From Enterobacter hormaechei ATCC 49162 (lineage in GTDB: Bacteria > Pseudomonadota > Gammaproteobacteria > Enterobacterales > Enterobacteriaceae): a stretch of 64,000 bases of DNA. The translations under genes were made by a program, and so were the position numbers. The DNA lies in assembly GCF_001875655.1 (NCBI RefSeq), contig NZ_MKEQ01000001.1, positions 496,001-560,000 on the forward strand, given 5' to 3'. This document shows positions 8,464 to 16,296 of the stretch, one piece after another (position 1 is the first letter of the stretch; each line of letters opens with the position of its first letter). The notes beneath the pieces were generated by a model. The model was not told the DNA's origin and searched no databases. It was given only the letters and a program-made list of their open reading frames with translations.

Positions 8464-10200
8464 ATGGTCAGAGTTTGTAAAGTTGAAATCCAGAACTTCC
8501 GATCTATTCGTTTGCTGACCTGGTTGCCTTCGCCAGGGCTCAACTGCCTCATGGGCCCTGGGGACAGTGGCAAGACCACCATTCTTGACGCTATAGATTT
8601 GTGCCTGGGGGCGCGGCGTAATGTCAGTTTCAGCGACACCGATTTTTTTGGTCTCGATGTGACTCAGCCCATCAGTATTACCCTGACCCTGGGGTCATTG
8701 CCGGATGCGCTGAGGACAATGGAAACCTACGGCAATTATTTGCAGGCATTCAACAGCGCGACGGGGCAGATACAGGAAGAGCCCCAGCTCGGGCTGGAAA
8801 CGGTTTTGTGTCTGCGGCTTAGCGTCGACAGTGAACTGGAGCCTAACTGGACGCTGGTGTCTCAGCGTGCCGAAGTGCTAGGTCAGGAACGCAATCTGGC
8901 CTGGAAAGATCGGCTGCTCATCGCACCGGCGAGATTTGGCACCTATGCAAGCTCAAATTTGTCCTGGGCACGCGGATCGGTGCTTAATCGGCTCACGGAG
9001 GAGCGCCCTAATCTGGGGGCTGAACTGTCAAATGCTGCGCGTCAGGCCCGAACCAGTTTCGGTGGTCAGGCAGCGGTACAACTCGCGGCAACGCTGGACG
9101 TAGTTACTCAGAAGGCCAATGAGTTGGGTGTGCCGGTCGGTGGTCGGACTCAGGCCTTACTGGACGCTCACGCGGTTTCTATCGGCGATGGTGCAATTGC
9201 GCTGCACAACGCCGCTGGTGTGCCGCTGCGTTCTCTTGGTACGGGGTCGTCCCGTCTTCTGGTGGCAGGAATGCAGCGTGCTGCCGCGCAACGGGCCTCC
9301 GTGGCGCTGGTCGATGAAGTGGAATACGGACTCGAACCGCATCGGCTTACCCGGTTACTGAACTCACTGGGGGCCAGGGAAACACCGCCGCCACTTCAGG
9401 TTTTTCTGACCACACACTCTCCCGTGGCCGTGCGTGAGCTTAATGGCAACCAGCTCTTTGTCGTGCGGGGCCATCCGACAGCACCCCACCTGGTGCTGCC
9501 GGTGGGCATTTCCGATGATATTCAAAGTACGGTCCGGGCCGACCCCGAAGCCTTTCTGGCGCGTAGCGTGATCGTCTGTGAAGGGGCGAGCGAGGTAGGG
9601 TTAATCCGCGGGCTGGATCACTACTGGACCTCCCTCAACGGTAATTCCATGCTGAGTGCAGGAACCGCATTCGTGAATGTTGGTGGAGGAGAGCCTGACC
9701 GATGTTTTGTGCGTGGGCTAGCACTGAGTCGACTTGGCTACCGTGTGCTGGTTCTGGTGGATGCGGATAAGCCGCCCACCCCGGCGACGGTCGAGGCCTT
9801 CGAGGCTGCGGGTGGAGAACATATCACATGGCGAGCCGGTCGCGCGCTGGAGGATGAATTGTTTATGAGCCTGCCGGATGCAGGCGTCGACGCGCTGCTT
9901 CAACGAGGTATTGAGCTTATGGAGGAGGAACTGGTGGCGGCACATATCCAGACGCAATCCAACGGTCAGGTAACGCTTGCCCATATTCGGCAACAGCGGC
10001 ACCTGATTGGGGGGCCTTATTCTCCTGAAATACGACAACTATTGGGACTCACTGCGCGTAACCGACGAAACGGGTGGTTTAAATCGGTGACCCGGTATGA
10101 GGATGTGGCGCACGATATCCTCGGTCCTCATCTCCCCGCGTCCGATGCCGGGTTCCAGGCGCTGATTAGCCGGCTTTACTGGTGGGCACATGCCGCCTGA
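8464..10200 (+). CDS. Gabija-like GajA: OLD-family ATPase/TOPRIM nuclease
   Basis: A 578-residue overcoming-lysogenization-defect (OLD) family protein. The N-terminal ABC-type ATPase shows VCKVEIQNFRSIRLL, Walker A GPGDSGKTT (31-39), a signature-like SLGTGSSRLLVAG, Walker B VALVDEVEYGLEPH (D284, E285) and the H-loop LTTHSPVAV (H318). The C-terminal TOPRIM domain carries VIVCEGASEVGL (E373) and LVLVDADK (D433, D435), the metal-binding acidic residues. Length equals that of the founding GajA. Its 3' end overlaps a UvrD-like helicase gene by 11 bases; that pairing defines class 2 OLD / Gabija systems, in which GajA nicks DNA when nucleotides are depleted and GajB is the partner helicase. Start ATG 8464 follows AGGGAGAG. 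Sequence alone does not prove activity, but all key motifs are present. Confidence 0.88.
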   Translation: MVRVCKVEIQNFRSIRLLTWLPSPGLNCLMGPGDSGKTTILDAIDLCLGARRNVSFSDTDFFGLDVTQPISITLTLGSLPDALRTMETYGNYLQAFNSATGQIQEEPQLGLETVLCLRLSVDSELEPNWTLVSQRAEVLGQERNLAWKDRLLIAPARFGTYASSNLSWARGSVLNRLTEERPNLGAELSNAARQARTSFGGQAAVQLAATLDVVTQKANELGVPVGGRTQALLDAHAVSIGDGAIALHNAAGVPLRSLGTGSSRLLVAGMQRAAAQRASVALVDEVEYGLEPHRLTRLLNSLGARETPPPLQVFLTTHSPVAVRELNGNQLFVVRGHPTAPHLVLPVGISDDIQSTVRADPEAFLARSVIVCEGASEVGLIRGLDHYWTSLNGNSMLSAGTAFVNVGGGEPDRCFVRGLALSRLGYRVLVLVDADKPPTPATVEAFEAAGGEHITWRAGRALEDELFMSLPDAGVDALLQRGIELMEEELVAAHIQTQSNGQVTLAHIRQQRHLIGGPYSPEIRQLLGLTARNRRNGWFKSVTRYEDVAHDILGPHLPASDAGFQALISRLYWWAHAA

Positions 10201-11608
10201 CTACAACCTGCTGGAATATCATCGGGGGGCGATTACGGCCCCGGCCGGGTGCGGTAAAACACAAATCATTGCGGATACCCTGGCCCTGCATACGGGGACC
10301 AGGCCGGTACTTATCCTCACGCACACCAACGCGGGTGTGACAACACTGCGTCTGCGTATGCAACGTGCCGGGGTTTCTGCCGTGGCCTACCGTATCGCCA
10401 CCATTGATGGATTTGCCATGCGTCTTGTGGCGATGTTTCCGGCGCGGAGTGGGCTCAATGTTGAGGTCCTTCAACTACGCAATCGCAGAACTGACTATCC
10501 CGCTATACGGCAGGCTGCCTGCCAGTTGCTGCAGGCAGGGCATCTCAATGATATTCTGGCGGCCAGTTACGCTCACCTCATCGTGGACGAATACCAGGAC
10601 TGCAACCTGGTGCAACATGCACTGGTAACCGCGCTATCAACGGTGCTGCCTGCCTGTGTACTGGGTGACCCCATGCAGGCCATTTTTGGCTTTCGGGGGA
10701 ACCAGCTCGTGGACTGGGATGCACATGTACTCTCTCACTTTCCACTGATTGGTGAGCTCAATCATCCATGGCGCTGGGCTAACGCAGGGGCGCCGGAGCT
10801 CGGTCGCTGGCTTCTGGACTGCCGACGGATGTTGCTGAATGGTAACGCCATTGACCTTCGCCAGGTGCCTGCTGAGGTGACCTGGGTGCCGTTACGGGCA
10901 GAAACAGTTGTTCAGCAGCGCCTTACTGCAGCCCTGACACGCGCTGTCACCGCAAACGGGCAGGTACTGGTGATTGGAAACAGCTATGACACCCGCGGGC
11001 GTCAGCAGATGGCCAGCCAGACCCCGGGAGCAACGACCGTCGAAGCCGTCGATTTAGTCGACCTTACCGACTTTGGTGCAGCGTTTAACCTAGACGCTGC
11101 GGATGCGTTGACGCGCCTGGTGCAGTTTGCCGCAGGCGTCATGACCCAAGTTGGCCCCGCAGCATTGCTGCCCCGTCTGGAAACGCTACGAAGAGGGCGA
11201 GCCCGCAACCCGCCGACGGTTGCCGAAGCAGCGTTAGTGGCATTTGCAGAGAGACCCGGTTTTACGCTGGCCGCTGAGGCACTGCGCCTTCTGACCCGCC
11301 AGGATAATGCGCGGGTCTATCGGCCAGAGGTTTTGCGCTGTTGTTTGCGCGCCTTGCAGTCGGCTGCTGCCGGAGGCTGCACATTTGCAGACGCCACGGT
11401 AAACGAGCGCGAACGCAATCGCCACGAGAGTCGACCATTGGCCCGGCGTGTAATCGGCAGCACATTGTTGCTAAAGGGACTGGAAGGGGAGGTGGCAGTC
11501 ATCACATCCCCGGAAGAGATGGATGCACGACACCTCTATGTCGCTATGACGCGGGGATCTTCGCGGCTGGTTGTGTGCTCGCTAACTCCCATATTGACGG
11601 CCCGCTAA
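10190..11608 (+). CDS. Gabija-like GajB: UvrD/Rep-type helicase
   Basis: A 472-residue superfamily 1 helicase. Walker A reads TAPAGCGKTQ (G20-T24), motif Ia THTNAGVTTLRLRM, motif II LIVDEYQDCN (D133-D137), motif III GDPMQAIFGFRG (159-170), and the C-terminal motifs V/VI STLLLKGLEGEVAVI and YVAMTRGSSRL near residue 450. It is compact compared with housekeeping UvrD (about 720 residues), in line with GajB proteins. The ATG at 10190 lies inside the end of the OLD nuclease gene, 11 bases before its stop in another frame, so the two are translationally coupled. The helicase is expected to form a complex with the upstream nuclease and sense processed DNA during phage attack. No third gene follows in the same direction; the next gene is a leftward regulator. 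Confidence 0.88.
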   Translation: MPPDYNLLEYHRGAITAPAGCGKTQIIADTLALHTGTRPVLILTHTNAGVTTLRLRMQRAGVSAVAYRIATIDGFAMRLVAMFPARSGLNVEVLQLRNRRTDYPAIRQAACQLLQAGHLNDILAASYAHLIVDEYQDCNLVQHALVTALSTVLPACVLGDPMQAIFGFRGNQLVDWDAHVLSHFPLIGELNHPWRWANAGAPELGRWLLDCRRMLLNGNAIDLRQVPAEVTWVPLRAETVVQQRLTAALTRAVTANGQVLVIGNSYDTRGRQQMASQTPGATTVEAVDLVDLTDFGAAFNLDAADALTRLVQFAAGVMTQVGPAALLPRLETLRRGRARNPPTVAEAALVAFAERPGFTLAAEALRLLTRQDNARVYRPEVLRCCLRALQSAAAGGCTFADATVNERERNRHESRPLARRVIGSTLLLKGLEGEVAVITSPEEMDARHLYVAMTRGSSRLVVCSLTPILTAR

Positions 11609-11696
11609 CTCCGATGCAAAGCGCCCTTGCTCGCAAATCGCACCTTCCTTAAGGGCAGTGCCTGACGTACAGCCCTATCAAATAGCCTGGCTTCTA

Positions 11697-11993
11697 TCAC
11701 CATTCCTCACGCCTTGCCGGTGAATCAAACTCCTTTTCTACAAAATTTGCAGGGTTTGTATAAGTTGAAAGCGGTGCAGAACTGAGCGAAATCTCCACCC
11801 CTAAAATATTTAACACTTTGTATAGACGCTCAAAACTTGCTTTTGAAGGATTTGACTCAAGGCGAGCATAAGTCTGCTGGGTTACACCCAACATGGCAGA
11901 TAATTCTCTTTGAGTTAATCCTTTTGATTTACGAAAACCAATTAGAAGTGGACGTAACTGGCTAAGAAGTCTAACGGGAAAAATAGTATCCAT
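11697..11993 (-). CDS. HipB-like XRE-family regulator, orphan antitoxin type
   Basis: A 98-residue helix-turn-helix protein. Residues 13-70 hold the HTH: LRPLLIGFRKSKGLTQRELSAMLGVTQQTYARLESNPSKASFERLYKVL in outline, followed by LGVEISLSS and an acidic, Trp-ending tail (EKEFDSPARREEW). Spacing, the NP-type turn and the tryptophan tail closely resemble HipB, the antitoxin of hipBA. In hipBA operons the kinase toxin HipA follows directly. Here the next 88 bases run into the convergent end of the helicase gene, so no hipA is present. It may be a solitary antitoxin or simply an element regulator. The palindrome at 12076-12090 upstream is a plausible operator. Confidence 0.75.
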   Translation of the reverse strand: MDTIFPVRLLSQLRPLLIGFRKSKGLTQRELSAMLGVTQQTYARLESNPSKASFERLYKVLNILGVEISLSSAPLSTYTNPANFVEKEFDSPARREEW

Positions 11994-12043
11994 AAGTAGG
12001 TGGCCATGTCGATTACTTCATAATAAATTCACTCCTCGTAAGA

Positions 12044-12090
12044 AACAGCCTGTAAGGTGTCTTATTACTTTACAGCTTACAAGGTGTAAG
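12044..12090. promoter_or_regulatory. Candidate operator: palindrome CTTACAAGGTGTAAG and a partial copy
   Basis: CTTACA-AGG-TGTAAG at 12076-12090 is a perfect 6-base inverted repeat. About 30 bases away, near 12050-12063, TGTAAG-GTG-TCTTA repeats most of it. Both lie 50-100 bases upstream of the HipB-like gene, where an autoregulatory operator would be expected. Binding is inference. Confidence 0.5.
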
Positions 12091-12300
12091 GGTGAACTCG
12101 TTGTATTAACTAATACTGCTCAAATTTTAAAGGTTGCATCTCGCGCTGGCTGGGATTATATTTATTAAGGACTAGCATATAGTGGTGTACGCTGTTATCC
12201 TCTTTGTAATGAGGCTTATCAGTGTGTGAAGGGAGAGGGCGGACTCTGCTTTGCCCTCTCTCTTTCATGGACTTATTTAACTTTAAATGTTTTTTAAAAG
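12091..12300. other. AT-rich non-coding stretch with a strong hairpin
   Basis: Together with 11994-12090 this makes a gap of about 306 bases without a firm gene. GAGAGGGC (12233-12240) and GCCCTCTC (12253-12260) form an eight-base-pair stem with a 12-base loop, followed on the + strand by TCTTTC. It could be a weak terminator. A 64-codon leftward frame (12304-12110), coupled by ATGA to the gene upstream, crosses this hairpin; I do not count it as a gene. Confidence 0.4.
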
Positions 12301-12861
12301 TCATTGCCTTATTGCAATGGTTTTATTAAAAATCCCAATCAATGTGTTTATTTTTTCATTTATCTTAATTTGCTTTTTCTCTTGCTCGAGAGAAAGCTTT
12401 CTGAATTCATTTTCCCTGCTCGGCACGGCAATTATCAACTCTTCATAAATCTCCTTTGCTCCTGATACTTTTTCCAACTCGCTGCTGTATTTTTCAATAA
12501 GAGTTCTTATTTGAATATTTACATTTCTGTATTCATGACTGGTAGCACTTAAAACAAGTTGACTGGAATTTTTTTTGGGTGCCTCAATTAACTCTACGCT
12601 TTTCTTTACGACATTGAATTCAGATGTGACTGAGTATACATATTGATACGCGCCTGATTTTCTGACTTTACTCAATAATCCTTTTCTAACTAAACACTGA
12701 ATTTGGTTATAAGCAAAAGCTTTTGCCTTAAAATAACTTTTCGGAAGTGAAAATCGCTCGATAAGAATTTGAGCCACATCGTTACTGGTGAAGTTATCTT
12801 TAGCAATATAGATTATTGCGGAAAATATGTACGACTCAGCGTTGGATACTCGACTATTCAT
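12301..12861 (-). CDS. Unknown small protein with wHTH-like start and coiled-coil end
   Basis: A 186-residue protein I do not recognise. The N-terminal 75 residues (SYIFSAIIYIAKDNFTSNDV, then AFAYNQIQCLVRKGLLSKV) have the pattern of a winged helix: three helices, then a basic segment before GAYQYVYSV. The C-terminal 90 residues are charged and helical (EKYSSELEKVSGAKEIYEEL, RKLSLEQEKKQIKINEKINT), suggesting a coiled coil. Codon use is strongly AT-rich compared with the chromosome on either side, a sign of foreign origin. It is divergent from the XRE regulator at 12959 and shares an operator region with it, so it is likely under that regulator's control. It might be a directionality or regulatory factor for the recombinases; this is inference. 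Confidence 0.65.
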   Translation of the reverse strand: MNSRVSNAESYIFSAIIYIAKDNFTSNDVAQILIERFSLPKSYFKAKAFAYNQIQCLVRKGLLSKVRKSGAYQYVYSVTSEFNVVKKSVELIEAPKKNSSQLVLSATSHEYRNVNIQIRTLIEKYSSELEKVSGAKEIYEELIIAVPSRENEFRKLSLEQEKKQIKINEKINTLIGIFNKTIAIRQ

Positions 12862-12883
12862 ATGACTAAAACAAGGCAGTTAA

Positions 12884-12932
12884 CTTAGGATTGCTAAGTA
12901 TACAACAATGGCAGATACTTAGACAATCTAAG
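12884..12932. promoter_or_regulatory. Twin palindromic operators in the divergent control region
   Basis: Two 15-base palindromes with identical arms lie between the divergent genes: CTTAG-GATTG-CTAAG at 12884-12898 and CTTAG-ACAAT-CTAAG at 12918-12932. Their centres are 34 bases apart, a little over three helical turns. This is a classic phage-repressor-like layout and points to cooperative binding by the XRE protein encoded at 12959-13291, controlling both itself and the leftward gene. Confidence 0.65.
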
Positions 12933-12958
12933 CATTCGAGGCCAATGAAGATGAATCA

Positions 12959-13291
12959 GTGTCTGAAAAAAATCCGATACCAGAAAGACTTAAGGAAGCG
13001 AGAAGCAGGGCGGGTTTATCACAGCGCTCATTGGGCCTCCTTGTTGGGTTTGATCCCGCTTCGGCTAGCAGTCGTATGAATCATTATGAGAAAGGGCGCC
13101 ATGTCCCCGATATTGATACGCTTCGACGGATGGCGGCAGAGTTAAACGTGCCGTTGAACTACTTTTTTTGTGATGATCAGACCACAGCTGAACTTGCATT
13201 ACTCATATCCCGGATGACAGAGGAAGAGCGAAGTAATCTTATCGAAGCACTCAAAAGGCATCCAGGCGAAAAGCATGCTGACAAAAAATGA
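12959..13291 (+). CDS. XRE-family repressor of the element
   Basis: A 110-residue Cro/cI-type regulator. Residues 8-65 form the HTH: ERLKEARSRAGLSQRSLGLL, GFDPASASSRMNHYEKGRHV, PDIDTLRRMAAELNVPLNYFF. The C-terminus (TAELALLISRMTEEERSNLI) is a short helical dimerisation tail. The start is a GTG at 12959; the ATGs just upstream are in another frame. It is divergent from the unknown gene at 12861, with two matched palindromes between them that are the likely operators. The gene is AT-rich like its neighbours in this control region. It probably sets expression of the mobile element rather than the defence genes, though this cannot be told from sequence. Confidence 0.85.
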   Translation: MSEKNPIPERLKEARSRAGLSQRSLGLLVGFDPASASSRMNHYEKGRHVPDIDTLRRMAAELNVPLNYFFCDDQTTAELALLISRMTEEERSNLIEALKRHPGEKHADKK

Positions 13292-13385
13292 TATTACATA
13301 TAAAGCGACTGAACTTTTTGAAGGTAACGAAAGTGTAGCATTACACTGATGCAATGAACCAAGCAGGACATTACAGTGGGAGACG

Positions 13386-13414
13386 CCCTCTCAGATAACA
13401 AACTCAAAAGAGGG
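13386..13414. terminator. Possible terminator hairpin between convergent genes
   Basis: CCCTCT (13386-13391) and AGAGGG (13409-13414) can pair across a 17-base loop, in the 204-base gap between the rightward repressor and the end of the leftward recombinase operon. The loop is long and there is no strong U-tract on either strand, so termination is uncertain. Confidence 0.25.
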
Positions 13415-13495
13415 AGCCATAAATATATGTTTATCAATACAACCAGCATTCTGCCGACAACCGGGAAGCTGTCGGCTAAATCTTCCATGTCAGAA

Positions 13496-13930
13496 TTATG
13501 ACGACTTATGTAGTTCCCGAATCATATGGTTGGCCAACAGGCTTTCCACCGGTATAACCGAATTGATTTTTACCGCTTTGACAATTTCTATCAACGAAAG
13601 GGTATTTTGCGCTAATTGGTCTCGCAATTCACTTACTTCAGCCTGCAACTGCTGGTTTCTGGCCAGCAAAGCCTGACGGGTTTTGCGGTTGACGTATTGC
13701 TGTTTTTCTTTTGGGCGTAGATTCAATGGGCCAAGTTGCTGGTCAACATAGGCAGCAATTAGGCGTTTACGCTCTAGGCTGCTCAGCGTACTTAAACCAC
13801 CGTTAACGATACCTTTTGCCTTGAGCCTAATATGCAGGGCCTTGGCGGAAATAGGGGACTTGTCAAAGCCTTCAACCAGCATCAGTTGTAATTCGTGCTC
13901 AATCAGTGTGTTCAGTTCCTTGCCGCGCAT
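13496..13930 (-). CDS. Small coiled-coil accessory protein of the recombinase operon
   Basis: A 144-residue protein, last gene of the recombinase operon. Its ATG at 13930 overlaps the preceding stop by one base (TGATG). The N-terminal half is helical and basic (LNTLIEHELQLMLVEGFDKS, then ISAKALHIRLKAKGIVNGG and SSLERKRLIAAYVDQQL). Residues 75-125 form a coiled coil (RQALLARNQQLQAEVSELRD, QLAQNTLSLIEIV). Tn554-type transposons carry a comparable small protein (TnpC, about 125 residues) after their two tyrosine recombinases, which affects efficiency and orientation of insertion. Position, size and fold type suggest an equivalent role, but I see no direct sequence match. It probably binds DNA or bridges recombinases. 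Confidence 0.65.
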   Translation of the reverse strand: MRGKELNTLIEHELQLMLVEGFDKSPISAKALHIRLKAKGIVNGGLSTLSSLERKRLIAAYVDQQLGPLNLRPKEKQQYVNRKTRQALLARNQQLQAEVSELRDQLAQNTLSLIEIVKAVKINSVIPVESLLANHMIRELHKSS

Positions 13931-16296
13931 CAATCATTCTCCTGCATCAATTGTTGGTATTCAAGTGCAAAAAGCTGGGCCAGTGTACGGACTTTGCCCT
14001 CGGTGATTACTCCACCAGACAACACACTCTCAGCAGCAACCAGTTGTTGAGTCTTGGCACGACGATGCCATTGTGCTTGTATTGCCTCGAGTTGCTGTAA
14101 CCGTCGTTCGATGTCGGCCAGTCTGGTCTGGTAATCAGGCTGATGTTGAGTAAGTTGGGTCAACTTCGAATGTGCTTGCTGTAAAGCCTGTTTTTTGGCA
14201 ATCAGATTTGGCAGCTCATCTATCCGGCCTGTCAGCGTGAAATGTTCACAAAAGGCAGCACTCTGGCATTTCAGTCGATAAGGACATCCCCAGAGGTTAA
14301 CTTCCCGCATACAGGAGCCAAATTTCAGCGGATACAGCACGGCATGTCTTGCCACCATGTCAGAGGCTTGCTCTGGTCCTTCTGCGTCGCGGATTTCTTC
14401 AAAGGCGGCAGCAACATCTTCAAAGAGGCCGTTAGCAAATGACGCCTCGACAAACCTGGCTACATCATCCCGATCGTCAAAAGTATGCAGGTTGGCTTTG
14501 ATGGTATTGTCCAAAGTCATGTGTTCCGTGACCGCCAGTTGGCCGGTCCGTTTGACGATATCCAGTGGCGTAGCAATGGAGGACGAAGAGGGCGAGACAG
14601 TTAGTGCTGTCGAAATCGGCTGCAAGGGCACCAACGAGGCGGCTTTTCGCCGTTCTGCAAGCGCCAGATGTTGATAATGCTGATTCTGCGTGATGTCCAC
14701 TCGACCCATCAACATTGCCTGTAAGTGGTCAGAGATATCCGCAATAGCAAGAAAGGTATTGATGTTGTGCCGGGGAATGTGGGTACGCATCCGCGTCGAG
14801 GTGCCATCCTCCTCCAGTAATTGATATTTGCTGAATACTGATCCATCAGGCTCAACGTTGCCTAAGAATTTATTCATAAGTGTGTTAGTGAAGGGTATCG
14901 GTGTAGCCAGCAAAGCCAGTGTGCGCTTTAATGCCAGCGAACCCTTCTCGTGTAGAAATAGCAGATCCTCGTAGTTAACTTGGTAGCGTTTGCCATTTTC
15001 CATCCAGGCGTGTGTACAGGGTTCGTTGGCATTCGCCAGGCCAAATTCGGTCTTAATGTAATGATTGAGAGCAGTCTTGGAATAATCGATAGATTTGCTG
15101 TTTTTCGGGCCTGGTATTTCTTGAACGGGCAGCACACCTCTTTTGCTAAGGGCTTTGGATGTTTTGTCCCGTTGTCCTGCCCGGCCCCGAAAACTTGAGG
15201 TAGTTTGGGTGATGTACTTCACCACATCGTCCAGTTCGACTCGTTCACCGGGCATGTTGCTGATGGCCTGTGGCAGGTAATCAGCAAAAGATTTTGCCCG
15301 TAGATAGGTAAGATGGCTGCGTATTGGTGCGGTCAACATTTTAACGGTACTGAATATACTCTCGACCAGCGGTACTGCCAGCGGTTCTACCCAATGCGTT
15401 CGCTCCCCAGCACCTTTGACACCAACATAACGGATACCAAGAAAATAATCGGGTAATCCCTTGTCCTGAAATCGTTTGCAGATTGCCGGATCATCAATCT
15501 GGCGTTTAAACAGGGCATCCTGTCTGAGATTAAACGCTTCAATGGAGCGAAAGCCGGTAATAACCAATAACAACAGGCAATTTAACGCGATTTTCTCAGC
15601 ATCACTTTCCACCCGCTGGATTAATGCAACTATGTTCAGAAATCCGCGAATGGTAATCAACGCATCTTCACCATCGGTAGTGGTATCAGACAGCTTGGCC
15701 TGCTGTTTCAGCGCCATGGTTTCCCGGGCTTTGCGGGTCAAGTTGGTTTTGTTGGTATACTTCACATCAGAGTTGTATTGCAGTTTAACCAACGTAAATG
15801 TGAAGTGATTGACCAATTTTTGAAGGCTAACGCACCGCCCTTTATAGTTAGCTGTATTGGGGTCACTAGGAGATGAAACGCTACTGAGAAGATCCATCGC
15901 TCGTTGAATGACAACTGTGCTCAGGTAAGATGGATGGGTCTGTCCTGTCTCATAAAGCATCGCATGGTACCATCGTTTCAGAATCATCAAAGTTGCCTTT
16001 GCCACCGCTGGCGACATACTCCTATTTCCCTGTCGGTAAACCACTACCAGCATAGCTTTCATGAACTGACTATATTCTTTGTCGATGGGCAGATGTTCTA
16101 CAATACCTTTGAATCTGTTCATCTCATCAAAACGTAATGTATTTCTGCCGTTCCCTCGCAACCATCCACTTCCCTGGTTACCACTTACCCAGATATGATC
16201 ATTCCATGTTTGGGCAAAATCAGCAGACAGGTGCTGTTCGAACCATTTTTTTTGCTCTTCAATAAAAGCCTGAAAATGCTCAAAGTGATTTTTCAT
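13930..16296 (-). CDS. Large tyrosine-recombinase-like protein with zinc-finger tail
   Basis: A 788-residue protein, third and largest of the trio. The catalytic domain is recognisable: box I LLLVITGFRSIEAFNLR (R250), box II RMRTHIPRHNINTF (H506, R509, H510), then LMGRVDITQNQHYQH with R532 where many integrases have His, and Y541 as likely nucleophile. The gap between box I and box II is much longer than in ordinary integrases, so there is an insertion of over 100 residues. The C-terminus has cysteines 662, 671, 677 and 683 (C-x8-C-x5-C-x5-C), followed by a coiled coil (KKQALQQAHSKLTQLTQHQ). TnpB of Tn554 is also larger than TnpA, but this protein is larger still. It starts 17 bases before the end of the gene upstream. 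Confidence 0.78.
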   Translation of the reverse strand: MKNHFEHFQAFIEEQKKWFEQHLSADFAQTWNDHIWVSGNQGSGWLRGNGRNTLRFDEMNRFKGIVEHLPIDKEYSQFMKAMLVVVYRQGNRSMSPAVAKATLMILKRWYHAMLYETGQTHPSYLSTVVIQRAMDLLSSVSSPSDPNTANYKGRCVSLQKLVNHFTFTLVKLQYNSDVKYTNKTNLTRKARETMALKQQAKLSDTTTDGEDALITIRGFLNIVALIQRVESDAEKIALNCLLLLVITGFRSIEAFNLRQDALFKRQIDDPAICKRFQDKGLPDYFLGIRYVGVKGAGERTHWVEPLAVPLVESIFSTVKMLTAPIRSHLTYLRAKSFADYLPQAISNMPGERVELDDVVKYITQTTSSFRGRAGQRDKTSKALSKRGVLPVQEIPGPKNSKSIDYSKTALNHYIKTEFGLANANEPCTHAWMENGKRYQVNYEDLLFLHEKGSLALKRTLALLATPIPFTNTLMNKFLGNVEPDGSVFSKYQLLEEDGTSTRMRTHIPRHNINTFLAIADISDHLQAMLMGRVDITQNQHYQHLALAERRKAASLVPLQPISTALTVSPSSSSIATPLDIVKRTGQLAVTEHMTLDNTIKANLHTFDDRDDVARFVEASFANGLFEDVAAAFEEIRDAEGPEQASDMVARHAVLYPLKFGSCMREVNLWGCPYRLKCQSAAFCEHFTLTGRIDELPNLIAKKQALQQAHSKLTQLTQHQPDYQTRLADIERRLQQLEAIQAQWHRRAKTQQLVAAESVLSGGVITEGKVRTLAQLFALEYQQLMQEND

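Noticed and set aside
8464..11608. PARIS (AriA/AriB) as the identity of the ATPase/TOPRIM pair
   Set aside because: PARIS has ATPase and TOPRIM in two proteins; here both are in one protein and the partner is a UvrD-type helicase, which fits Gabija.
11609..11696. A hipA gene or fragment next to the HipB-like gene
   Set aside because: Only 88 bases lie between the two genes and contain no kinase-like coding sequence.
12110..12304. 64-codon leftward frame coupled by ATGA to the gene upstream
   Set aside because: It crosses an eight-base-pair hairpin and has no domain-like composition; coupling alone is weak evidence.
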